Assembly (NCBI GenBank): GCA_003645115.1
Contig: QNEG01000026.1
Span: 1-11,180 of the forward strand
DNA: 11,180 bases
Direction of reading: 5' to 3'
Source of the DNA: a bacterium
GTDB taxonomy: Bacteria; UBP14; UBA6098; B30-G16
A program made the translations under genes and the position numbers. Positions within the stretch are counted from its first letter, which is position 1. Each line of letters starts with the position of its first letter. Positions 1-7,113 of the stretch are shown in pieces. A model generated the notes under the pieces. The model had not been told where the DNA came from and made no database searches. It saw only the letters and a list, made by a program, of their open reading frames with translations.

Positions 1-17
1 AAACAGAGGGGGATTAA

Positions 18-2063
18 ATGCGATTTAAAGTTCAGATGAATGCTTTTGCGATTATACTAATTCTTTGTTCGGGAGTGTTCGGTTGGATATATTTGGGGCA
101 TTATGGTTACGGTCCCGATGAGGGCAGAGATATAGCGGTTTGCGCCGATGGCGGATTTTTTATTACCGGACGCTCATACGCATGGGCTACCGCAGACTAC
201 GACTGGGAAATTTTCCTAACCAAACTCGATAATATGGGTAATCAACAGTGGGTAAAACATTATGGACAATTGGGCGAGGGTTGTTATGATGCTGGTTGGA
301 GTGTTTGCGCTACACCAGATTCCGGTTGCCTGATTGCAGGAAAGACTCAGTCTCCGCTGTGGGCTCCTTATCCATACTGGGACAATATGTTACTTATAAA
401 GGTGGATAAAAATGGTGATACAGTATGGACTCGCTCACACGGTGGTTATTATTTCGATAGAGCGTGGTGGATTATTCCAATCCCCGGCACCAGCGAATAT
501 TTTGTATCCGGATGCACACATTCTTACGGTCCCTATGCTCCAGATGAAGAACAGTCTAATATATGGGTTATGAGACTCGATTCTCTGGGCGAAATAATAT
601 GTTATAATGCATGGGGAAATGATTTACCCGGTGCATCCGATTCCAGAGGATGCTGTCTGTCCAATGATGGCAATGGATTTGTGGTAGTCGGAGTGACCGA
701 TTATAAAGATACATCATATACCGAAGCGGAAACACTGGTTACCAGAACCATTGGAGAAGCAGTGGTATTGAAATACGATTACGATTGTAATTTAGTCTGG
801 GAAAAAATCTATAATAGAGGCTATAATCACTACAGTCGAGGTATCGTTCAGGCTTATGGGGGTGGATATATTATGGTCACTCGTGACCAACTGGATAATC
901 GCAGTTGGGTTTTGAGATTGGATGAAAATGGTGATACATTGTGGACTACTTATATCGGCGTAGATTCCACTGATAATAAGTATGCGACTTATTATATTGT
1001 AACGCGAGCACCCAATAGAGGTTATTATTTTTCCGGTGGTGGCGATGGTAAAGCGAGAATCCTATATACCGATGAATATCTCGAAAAAATTTGGGAACTG
1101 GAATGCGATTATGGTGATTATAGCGAAAGTTTCACCTGGGGTTCCTGTAAGACCACTCCCGATAGTGGATGTGTCGCCGCCGGAGAAACATTCTCTGTTT
1201 TACCCATTGAATATGAAGATGTATTCGCAGTGCGCTGTGATAGATGGGGTAATGATTTCACTTATTATCATTACTTGTCCGGTCGAGTTTATAATGCTAT
1301 CACTCGAGAACTGATAGAAGGTGCAATTATTTATGATACCACTCATACCTGTAGCACCACTACCTTGGCAGGTGATTCTGTCGGTTATTACTATATCGAT
1401 GATGTGTCTTCGGCGAGTGAGGTATTTGTCGCTCAAAAAGATGGCTACAATCCTGATACTGCCACTCTGGATATCTCGGATTTCGTATATCACGATTTTT
1501 ATCTAACTCCAAATATTATGGTAAATCTTTCTGGCACTATATTGGATAGCGAGACATCTAATCCTATCGAGGGTGCGATAATAGATGTCCAAACTCCCAC
1601 TACATCGGTAGCGGATACTTCCGGAAGTGGGGGAGAATATTCACTCGAAATTCCCGGTTTGATGCCAGCTACTTGTATCGTCTCCGCAGAAGAATATGTG
1701 TCAGAGACTTTGGTAGTCTCATTAGAAACAGATACAATAATCGATTTCGTGCTGGAAAGAACCACAGGAGTTGTGGACACCAGTTCATTGGTAGTGGATG
1801 AATATTCGCTGAAATGTTCGCCAAATCCTTTCAATTCAGTGTGCAATATTAAGATACCCATACAGGATGGATATAAACAAAGTAGCGTAAAAATACAGGT
1901 TTTCGACTTGAGGGGAAATTTTGTCAAGATTATATACGAGGGCAAATTCTCAAACCGCGAATATGTATGGAATGCTGACGAAAATATCTCCAGCGGGATA
2001 TATATAGTAAATGCGATTATCGGCGAGCACAGTTTCAATAGAAAAGTGGTATTGCTGAAGTAA
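18..2063 (+). CDS. Secreted seven-repeat (propeller-like) protein with two carboxypeptidase-regulatory-like domains and a type IX sorting tail
   Basis: 681 residues. The ATG at 18 follows a strong AGGGGG ribosome site at 7-12 with 5-nt spacing. Residues 1-22 form a signal peptide (MRFK, hydrophobic run, GVFG). Residues about 25-415 hold seven copies of a degenerate repeat of the form hydrophobic strand, L/V-x-D, turn, often G-x-x-x-W, starting near residues 62, 122, 180, 247, 295, 345 and 400; this suggests a seven-bladed beta-propeller. Residues about 420-500 and 501-585 are two beta-sandwich domains of the carboxypeptidase-regulatory-like type (LSGRV...EGAI and LSGTI...PIEGAI). The C-terminus (about 590-681) starts with SPNPFN at 601-606 and ends in strands GIYIVNAI and KVVLLK, as in Por/type IX secretion sorting domains. 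Inference: exported, then delivered to the cell surface or released. No catalytic motif is recognised and the ligand is unknown. Convergent with the receptor gene downstream. Confidence 0.85.
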   Translation: MRFKVQMNAFAIILILCSGVFGWIYLGHYGYGPDEGRDIAVCADGGFFITGRSYAWATADYDWEIFLTKLDNMGNQQWVKHYGQLGEGCYDAGWSVCATPDSGCLIAGKTQSPLWAPYPYWDNMLLIKVDKNGDTVWTRSHGGYYFDRAWWIIPIPGTSEYFVSGCTHSYGPYAPDEEQSNIWVMRLDSLGEIICYNAWGNDLPGASDSRGCCLSNDGNGFVVVGVTDYKDTSYTEAETLVTRTIGEAVVLKYDYDCNLVWEKIYNRGYNHYSRGIVQAYGGGYIMVTRDQLDNRSWVLRLDENGDTLWTTYIGVDSTDNKYATYYIVTRAPNRGYYFSGGGDGKARILYTDEYLEKIWELECDYGDYSESFTWGSCKTTPDSGCVAAGETFSVLPIEYEDVFAVRCDRWGNDFTYYHYLSGRVYNAITRELIEGAIIYDTTHTCSTTTLAGDSVGYYYIDDVSSASEVFVAQKDGYNPDTATLDISDFVYHDFYLTPNIMVNLSGTILDSETSNPIEGAIIDVQTPTTSVADTSGSGGEYSLEIPGLMPATCIVSAEEYVSETLVVSLETDTIIDFVLERTTGVVDTSSLVVDEYSLKCSPNPFNSVCNIKIPIQDGYKQSSVKIQVFDLRGNFVKIIYEGKFSNREYVWNADENISSGIYIVNAIIGEHSFNRKVVLLK

Positions 2064-2143
2064 TTACATCGAATTCTCTATTATTCAAATTTGTCCTGCT
2101 GCATTATCAGAATGATGTATGTGTTTTGCTCGAGTGATTATCT
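2064..2143. other. Convergent intergenic spacer without a clear terminator
   Basis: 80 nt between the TAA stops of two convergent genes. The best inverted repeat I find is only 4 bp (CATT/AATG around 2102-2114) with no adequate T-run, so I do not call a Rho-independent terminator. Transcripts may overlap here or end by Rho. Confidence 0.5.
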
Positions 2144-4306
2144 TTAAAACACCCTATAATCCAAAGATAGCACGAAATGTCTGATTGGTGCGATATTGTT
2201 TTCTATTTCTGTGTAGTTATAGTTGAATGCGTTATTGACTCGGGCAGAAATATTGAATGCTCCCAGAACCCATTTTGCATAAAAATCGACCACTTTTTTG
2301 TCCACTGCCGGGGAATTGGTGAATAGTGCGTATTTGGGCTTGGATTTGTATCTGAAATCTGTGCCCAGTGTTAGATTATCCCAGATGGAATAACCCATCG
2401 ATGCGGTTACCGAATGGTCTGGGCGATAGGGCAGTTTCTCATCGGTTTCCAAATCCACCGAAGATGTAAACATATAGCCACCGGACAAATTAAGTCTTCC
2501 CAATTCGAGATTTCCAGTAATTTCACCGCCATAAATCCTAACTTTATGATAATTTTTGAATTGGAATACGAACCCATAAATTGGTCGAGGTTCTATCATA
2601 TTCTGATAGAGATTATAAAAGAGCGCTCCGGTGAAAATATATTGATTTTTCGCATAACTCATTCCCAATTCGGTGGTATATCCTCGCTCGGGTTCCAGAT
2701 CTGGATTTGGTTCTACGCGAATTATTCCGCCGGCATTGGTTCGAGTGAATAGCTCCGCCATAGTGGGAATCCGAAATCCCGAGGATAGATTTGCTCGAAG
2801 TGTCAGGTTCTCTGTTAGATGATAGATTATGGATGATTTTGGGCTGATACCGATGAAAAAATCGGTGTTTGCGGAATCCACCCAGAATAGGTCGAATCTT
2901 CCGCCGATATTGAATACTACCGGGTGTATATATGAAATTTCATCCTGAATGAATATTGCGCCACCCCATCCGATATGGTCTCCGAATGTTACTGATGTAT
3001 TATTCATAAATGCGAATTCTCCACCACCGGAGATAAGTTGTTTATCCCAGGTGAAAATCAGTTGCGCATCGGCGCCGATTTTGTTCCCCCGTGATGCCTC
3101 CAATTCATATTGTTCGGTATCTGTATTGTATATCTTGCTATTCCAGTTGCTGAATATGTCATACAATTTCCCAGTGAAAAACAGATGTCGCGATGGAATA
3201 TCATCCTCATAAATCAGTGCACCGAACACTTTCGATGACCATACCCTATCATTTTCTCTGCCTGGTTCTGTGTTCAATGCTTTCTTTGGGCTTTCCCACT
3301 GAAAATAGCTCGCTCTATCTTCATACCCCAGATTTAAAAAAGTTGTAATCGATTTGTAGTCAGAGAATTTATGATTATATTTTAAAAATGATTTACCCCT
3401 GATAAAATCGTCTCCCTGACGATAGCCATCAGATTGAGTTATATCGGCAGTGGCTAAATAATAGCTATTGGTTGTTTTGCTACCCCAGAGGAATCCGACA
3501 TTTTTCAGTGTCAATGTCTTATTTGTCCAATTCCATTCTTCCCAGACTGGTTCGTCATATACACCCAGTTTGCTAAATATTTTCAATTCACCATTGGGGT
3601 TAGCTCCACTGATGATTTTGGATGGTTTCTTGGTGACTATATTCACTGTTCCACCGATAGAGCCGGAGCCATAAAGTGCCGAACCTGCTCCTTTTACCAC
3701 TTCCACCTGAGATACCGCATTGGTGGGAAGTGCATCCCATTTTATTTCACCGGTATCGCCAGCTATCACTGGAACTCCATCTATAAGCATAGTCACTCGA
3801 CTTCCACAACCCTGAGAATAACCGGAACTATTTCTAATAGATATCTGATATTTATTTATGGATACTCCGGGAATGTGTTCTATTGCGTCCTTAATATCGG
3901 TGGTAGCTCTTTCTGCCAAAATATCGCCCGATGCCACAGTGGTGGAAACCGGTGTATCGAGAATACTTTGTTCCACTCGCGATGCCGCCACTACTACTAT
4001 ATCCCCTATCATTGCTTCAGATTGCATAACGAAATTGAGTTCTCTATCTCCCGAGATGGTAAGAGATGTATCTATATCACGGAAACCCACCGCAGTGACT
4101 TTGAATTTATGCACTCCCGGACCGATTTCCAAAGTATAATATCCCTCGATATCAGCAGTAGTGCCGGTTTTTTCGGCGGGAAGATAAATATGTGCTGCCG
4201 GGATTGCCTCACCAGTTGGCGAGCTTATTCGTCCGTTTATTGTATAACCCATTATTGTTCCGCAAAAAAATACGAAAAATATAATAATTGTGCCTAAACT
4301 TTTCAT
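2144..4306 (-). CDS. TonB-dependent outer-membrane receptor with N-terminal carboxypeptidase-regulatory-like domain
   Basis: 720 residues from the chosen start at 4306. The frame is open to an ATG at 4393, but the internal Met at 4306 has AGGAG 8 nt upstream and begins a classic signal peptide (MKSLG, hydrophobic run, IMG-Y at 20/21), so the first 29 codons are probably untranslated. Residues 21-98 are a carboxypeptidase-regulatory-like domain (INGRISSPTGEAIPAA). A TonB-box-like segment DIVVVAAS follows at about 102-109. The plug (about 115-228) carries MLIDGVPV, VEVVKGAGSALYGSG and GGTVNIVTKKPS. The rest is an outer-membrane beta-barrel ending in ...LSLDYRVF with the terminal Phe expected for barrel insertion. 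Known for the family: energised import of siderophores, cobalamin, metals or glycans. The substrate cannot be told from sequence, and no SusD-like partner is visible next to it, so a glycan-type Sus pair is not supported. Divergent from ispE. Confidence 0.92.
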   Translation of the reverse strand: MKSLGTIIIFFVFFCGTIMGYTINGRISSPTGEAIPAAHIYLPAEKTGTTADIEGYYTLEIGPGVHKFKVTAVGFRDIDTSLTISGDRELNFVMQSEAMIGDIVVVAASRVEQSILDTPVSTTVASGDILAERATTDIKDAIEHIPGVSINKYQISIRNSSGYSQGCGSRVTMLIDGVPVIAGDTGEIKWDALPTNAVSQVEVVKGAGSALYGSGSIGGTVNIVTKKPSKIISGANPNGELKIFSKLGVYDEPVWEEWNWTNKTLTLKNVGFLWGSKTTNSYYLATADITQSDGYRQGDDFIRGKSFLKYNHKFSDYKSITTFLNLGYEDRASYFQWESPKKALNTEPGRENDRVWSSKVFGALIYEDDIPSRHLFFTGKLYDIFSNWNSKIYNTDTEQYELEASRGNKIGADAQLIFTWDKQLISGGGEFAFMNNTSVTFGDHIGWGGAIFIQDEISYIHPVVFNIGGRFDLFWVDSANTDFFIGISPKSSIIYHLTENLTLRANLSSGFRIPTMAELFTRTNAGGIIRVEPNPDLEPERGYTTELGMSYAKNQYIFTGALFYNLYQNMIEPRPIYGFVFQFKNYHKVRIYGGEITGNLELGRLNLSGGYMFTSSVDLETDEKLPYRPDHSVTASMGYSIWDNLTLGTDFRYKSKPKYALFTNSPAVDKKVVDFYAKWVLGAFNISARVNNAFNYNYTEIENNIAPIRHFVLSLDYRVF

Positions 4307-4314
4307 ATTGCTTA

Positions 4315-4319
4315 CTCCT
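4315..4319 (-). promoter_or_regulatory. Ribosome binding site that decides the receptor start
   Basis: AGGAG on the minus strand, 8 nt before the ATG at 4304-4306. No comparable site precedes the longer in-frame ATG at 4391-4393, and only the shorter form puts the signal peptide at the N-terminus. Confidence 0.75.
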
Positions 4320-4337
4320 GAATTATAGTTTTTATTA

Positions 4338-4365
4338 TTGAATAGTCGATGAACATATTCATAAT
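4338..4365 (+). promoter_or_regulatory. Candidate sigma-70-like promoter for ispE
   Basis: TTGAAT (4338-4343), 16-nt spacer, CATAAT (4360-4365), giving a predicted start near 4372 and a leader of about 27 nt before the ATG at 4399. The leader contains GAAGG (4386-4390), 8 nt before the ATG. The region is very AT-rich, so chance matches are likely. If the host uses a Bacteroidetes-type promoter, the TAGGTTTT at 4373-4380 would be an alternative -7 element. Confidence 0.35.
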
Positions 4366-4393
4366 AATAAAATAGGTTTTTTTCTGAAGGCAA
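4364..4393 (-). promoter_or_regulatory. Candidate promoter for the TonB-dependent receptor
   Basis: Read on the minus strand: TTGCCT (4393-4388), 18-nt spacer, TATTAT (4369-4364). The predicted start near 4357 would leave a leader of about 50 nt. Its -10 overlaps the candidate -10 of ispE by two bases, so the two promoters might compete. Weak evidence in AT-rich DNA. Confidence 0.25.
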
Positions 4394-4398
4394 GTAAA

Positions 4399-5253
4399 AT
4401 GCTATTTATTAAAACACCAGCAAAAATAAATCTCTGTTTATATATAATCAGACAGCGTGAGGACCGATTTCACGATATATTTTCTATTATGCAATCGGTC
4501 AGTCTTTATGACTATTTGCGGATAGAAAAAGGAGAAAAATATTCTCTTATCATCTGCAATGATAGAATATCGGGAGAGAATATTATCACTAAAGCCTGGC
4601 GAAATATATCTGATTATGTGGGCAGTGAAATTCCTGTGGTGGTTCATCTTAAAAAAAATATTCCGCAATCCGCAGGTTTAGGCGGCGGTAGTTCTGATGC
4701 TGGTGCATTTATTTTAGCGCTAAATAAATTATTCAAACTCGAACTAAATCGTCAGGAATTACTGAATATCGCCGCAAAAACTGGTTCTGATGTTCCTTTT
4801 TTCATTGGAACCGGAATGTCGATAGTTCAGGGACGAGGTGAAATAATTCATCAAATTAATTTACCTATGGATTATTACATAGTTTTAATAGTGCCAAAAT
4901 TTGTTGTAAATACTGGCGAGGCTTATTCGAACTTGAGAAATTACTTGACACCACCCGATAATGTCAGCAACTTATTAAATTGTGATTCCGATGAATTATT
5001 CTGGGATTTGGTGCCCGAATTTGCCAATAGTTTTAATGATTTGATATTGGAACAGCATCCAGAAGTCGCAGACCATTTTCGACTATTGGAAGATTTTGGC
5101 GCCGAATATGTATCTGTTTCTGGTAGCGGGTCATCGTATTTCGGAATATTCAGGAACCGAGAGAATGCGATATCTGCAAGTGAATTCGATTGGAATAGCG
5201 ATGTGTTTTTGTTGAAACCGGTCAGGATTGAAAAAGAACTATATGGGGCGTAG
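4399..5253 (+). CDS. ispE: 4-diphosphocytidyl-2-C-methyl-D-erythritol kinase
   Basis: 284 residues, a normal length for the family. IspE is the cytosolic GHMP-fold kinase of the non-mevalonate (MEP) pathway; it phosphorylates CDP-methylerythritol with ATP on the way to isopentenyl diphosphate. All diagnostic motifs are present: substrate motif PAKINL at 7-12 with the conserved Lys9, ATP loop GLGGGSSDAG at 93-102, TGSDVPFF at 128-135 with the expected catalytic Asp131, and the C-terminal glycine-rich SVSGSGSSYFG at about 239-249. GAAGG lies 8 nt before the ATG. The stop TAG (5251-5253) lies inside the tRNA-Gln gene, so the last three sense codons and the stop are also tRNA sequence (10-nt overlap). 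ispE followed by tRNA-Gln and prs is, from general knowledge, a gene order also found in other bacteria such as some deltaproteobacteria. Confidence 0.96.
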   Translation: MLFIKTPAKINLCLYIIRQREDRFHDIFSIMQSVSLYDYLRIEKGEKYSLIICNDRISGENIITKAWRNISDYVGSEIPVVVHLKKNIPQSAGLGGGSSDAGAFILALNKLFKLELNRQELLNIAAKTGSDVPFFIGTGMSIVQGRGEIIHQINLPMDYYIVLIVPKFVVNTGEAYSNLRNYLTPPDNVSNLLNCDSDELFWDLVPEFANSFNDLILEQHPEVADHFRLLEDFGAEYVSVSGSGSSYFGIFRNRENAISASEFDWNSDVFLLKPVRIEKELYGA

Positions 5254-5316
5254 CCAAGCTGGCAAGGCAGCGGCCTTTGGAGCCGCCATTCGGAGGTTCG
5301 AATCCTCCCGCCCCAG
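5244..5316 (+). tRNA. tRNA-Gln, anticodon TTG
   Basis: A full cloverleaf can be folded by hand. The acceptor is TGGGGCG (5244-5250) with CGCCCCA (5309-5315), 7 of 7 pairs, including the U1-A72 pair typical of glutamine tRNA. T8 and A9 follow. The D-arm is GCC/GGC (5253-5255/5266-5268). The anticodon stem is GCGGC/GCCGC (5270-5274/5282-5286) around loop CTTTGGA, with anticodon TTG at 5277-5279. The variable loop is 5 nt, and the T-arm is GGAGG/CCTCC around TTCGAAT (5297-5303). The discriminator base is G5316 and CCA is not encoded. It should read CAA and, by wobble, CAG. It overlaps the 3' end of ispE by 10 nt on the same strand, and U8-A9-G10 is the ispE stop codon. No separate promoter is evident, so it is probably processed from an ispE-prs transcript. 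Confidence 0.97.
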
Positions 5317-5364
5317 ATAAGTCAGCGATTTCCCGATTTTGCAGGATAATCGTAGGGAGATATT

Positions 5365-6351
5365 ATGGACGCATTAAAAATTATCATAGGAAGGTCTAAT
5401 CATAAACTGGGAGAAGCTATCACGCGATGTTTGGGTATCGAACCCACAGATGTATTGTTGACCAATTTTGCCGATGGTGAAATTAGGGTGCAGATACTGG
5501 AAAATGTCCGGGGAAAGGATGTATTTATTATCCAATCTACTCAACCACCAGCAGATAATTTGCTGGAATTATTGTTGCTTCTGGATGCTGCAAAACGAGC
5601 CAGTGCCAGAAGAGTCACTGCGGTTATTCCTTATTTTGGATATGCCAGGCAGGAACGAAAGGATAGACCACGAGTGCCCATTTCTACTAAATTAGTGGCA
5701 AATCTTATCGTCTCGGCGGGTGTCGATAGAGTCTTAACTATGGATCTTCACGCTCCAGCTATTCAGGGTTTTTTCGATGTCCCCACCGATCATCTTATCT
5801 CGGATTTAGTGTTCGCAGAGTATATTCGTGCAACTATGCAGGATAAGGTAATAAACGGTGAGATTGTGATAGTTTCACCGGATATTGGTGGAGTTAGAAG
5901 AATCGATTTTCTATCTGGAGAACTTGGAGCGAATATCGCCATAATAAATAAGAAACGCACAGCAGTTAATAAGGCAGAGGCACAAAGTTTAATCGGTGCA
6001 GTGAAAGGGAAGACTGCCATTATAAGAGACGATATTGTGGATACTGCTGGCACTATTAAGGAAGCTGCCGAATTGTTGAAACAAGAAGAACACGGTGCAA
6101 AATCGGTTTATGTTCTTGCTACTCATCCATTATTTTCTCCACCAGCAGTGGAAAGGATTTCCACTTCACAAATCGATAATTTGGTTGTCACAGATACTAT
6201 ACCATTGAAGCAGGATGCCAAACAGAAATTGACTCCCGATATTGTGAAAGTGATATCGGTAGCACCGTTATTCGCTACCGCAATAAAGTGTATTCACGAG
6301 GAACGTTCTCTCAGCGTCCTGTTTCAAAAAACACAAACACTCAATTTATAG
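5365..6351 (+). CDS. prs: Ribose-phosphate pyrophosphokinase (PRPP synthetase)
   Basis: 328 residues, slightly longer than the usual 310-320. It makes phosphoribosyl pyrophosphate from ribose-5-phosphate and ATP for purine, pyrimidine, NAD, His and Trp synthesis, in the cytosol. Visible motifs: NFADGEIRVQI near the N-terminus, the flexible catalytic loop YARQERKDRPRVP (93-105), the metal-binding MDLHA (126-130), SPDIGGV, and the PRPP-binding loop DDIVDTAGT (222-230). Two spots differ from common versions: DLHAPA where many have DLHAGQ or DLHAPQ, and GGVRRID where GGVxRAR is usual. The active-site motifs themselves are kept. The start at 5365 has AGGGAG (5354-5359) 5 nt upstream. It lies 48 nt after tRNA-Gln and 55 nt before rplY, in a likely operon. 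Confidence 0.96.
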   Translation: MDALKIIIGRSNHKLGEAITRCLGIEPTDVLLTNFADGEIRVQILENVRGKDVFIIQSTQPPADNLLELLLLLDAAKRASARRVTAVIPYFGYARQERKDRPRVPISTKLVANLIVSAGVDRVLTMDLHAPAIQGFFDVPTDHLISDLVFAEYIRATMQDKVINGEIVIVSPDIGGVRRIDFLSGELGANIAIINKKRTAVNKAEAQSLIGAVKGKTAIIRDDIVDTAGTIKEAAELLKQEEHGAKSVYVLATHPLFSPPAVERISTSQIDNLVVTDTIPLKQDAKQKLTPDIVKVISVAPLFATAIKCIHEERSLSVLFQKTQTLNL

Positions 6352-6406
6352 CTTGTCTATATCCAATGGAAGTATTTTATTGAAAACTAATATATAGGAG
6401 GATAAA

Positions 6407-7099
6407 ATGAAAAGTATTCCATTAAAAGCAGAAGTCAGGGAGCGGACCGGTTCTAACGAGGTTCGGCGACTCAGAAAAGAGGGTTTCATTCCAGCCGTGT
6501 TCTACGGACCCGGTGATGTGCATATACTGCTGAAAATATTTAAAAAGGATTTCTCCAAGATTATACACACTCGCGCTGGAGAACATGCAATGGTGGAATT
6601 ACATATCCAGAATGAAACCGGCGAGGAGAAATATCTTTCCGTGATAAAAGAAATTCAGCACGACCCGGTATCAGATTTAATTATCCATGCAGATTTCGAG
6701 CATATTCAGATGGATAAACCTTTCCTGTTCAGATTGCCTATCGAATTTGTGGGAACTCCAGTGGGAGTGACAGAAGGTGGCGTTTTTGCTCCTCATCTTT
6801 ACGAAATAGATGTAATATGTGCTCCCAAAGATGTCCCCGATATAGTCGAGGTCGATGTCAGCGAAATCGCTCTCGGTGATTCAATTCATATCAAAGATAT
6901 TTCTATCCCCAATGGAGAAATAAAAAATGATCCCGAAGAAACTATCGCTACTGTGGTGAAACCTCGAGGTATAGAAGAAGTTGTAGAGGAAGCAGAAGAA
7001 GAACTCGAACTTGTGGAAGGCGAAGAGGTAGCCGAAGTTGAGGAAGGTGAAGAAGAAAAAACAGAAACTGAAGGCGAAGAAACTAAACCCGAGCAGTAG
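6407..7099 (+). CDS. rplY: Large ribosomal subunit protein bL25, long TL5/CTC form with acidic tail
   Basis: 230 residues. bL25 binds 5S rRNA in the large subunit; this is the two-domain TL5/CTC (general stress protein) form, not the short E. coli form. Residues 1 to about 93 are the 5S-binding domain (LKAEVRERTGSNEVRRLRKE, GFIPAVFYG). About 95-188 is the C-terminal beta domain (PIEFVGTPVGVTEGG, VDVSEIALGDSIHI). Residues 190-230 are a tail made mostly of Glu with a few Lys/Thr, probably disordered. A perfect AGGAGG at 6396-6401 precedes the ATG by 5 nt, suggesting strong translation. Its position directly after prs matches a common bacterial arrangement, in which pth (peptidyl-tRNA hydrolase) often comes next; here a polysaccharide export gene follows instead, 14 nt away. 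Confidence 0.95.
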   Translation: MKSIPLKAEVRERTGSNEVRRLRKEGFIPAVFYGPGDVHILLKIFKKDFSKIIHTRAGEHAMVELHIQNETGEEKYLSVIKEIQHDPVSDLIIHADFEHIQMDKPFLFRLPIEFVGTPVGVTEGGVFAPHLYEIDVICAPKDVPDIVEVDVSEIALGDSIHIKDISIPNGEIKNDPEETIATVVKPRGIEEVVEEAEEELELVEGEEVAEVEEGEEEKTETEGEETKPEQ

Positions 7100-7102
7100 G
7101 AG
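7097..7102 (+). promoter_or_regulatory. Ribosome binding site overlapping the rplY stop codon
   Basis: TAGGAG: its first three bases are the rplY stop, and it lies 11 nt before the ATG at 7114. Ribosomes finishing rplY would stand on this site, so translational coupling is possible. The spacing is longer than ideal. Confidence 0.6.
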
Positions 7103-7113
7103 AATCATTAAGT

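Noticed and set aside
1499..2038. 179-codon open frame on the minus strand inside the secreted protein gene
   Set aside because: It lies antisense to a well-supported gene, has no recognisable domain, and its composition is what the reverse complement of the sense gene would give.
4322..4327. Perfect TATAAT on the minus strand upstream of the receptor
   Set aside because: It ends only 15 nt before the chosen ATG, so transcription would begin within the ribosome site; a TCGACT -35 match at 16-nt spacing is only 4 of 6. Probably chance in AT-rich DNA.
4307..4393. Longer receptor reading frame starting at the ATG ending at 4393 (29 extra codons)
   Set aside because: The extension is AT-rich, buries the signal peptide, lacks a ribosome site and covers the divergent promoter region; the Met at 4306 has AGGAG at good spacing.
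5334..5352. Possible hairpin CGATT/AATCG between tRNA-Gln and prs
   Set aside because: Only 5 bp, AT-containing, with a 9-nt loop and no T-run; too weak for a terminator or a regulatory fold.
6353..6380. Possible promoter TTGTCT/TTTTAT between prs and rplY
   Set aside because: The -10 match is poor and such strings are frequent in this composition; cannot be separated from background.
4399..7099. ispE-tRNA-Gln-prs-rplY order as a novel cluster
   Set aside because: This order is, from general knowledge, shared with other bacteria; only the tRNA overlap and the downstream neighbour are reported as unusual.
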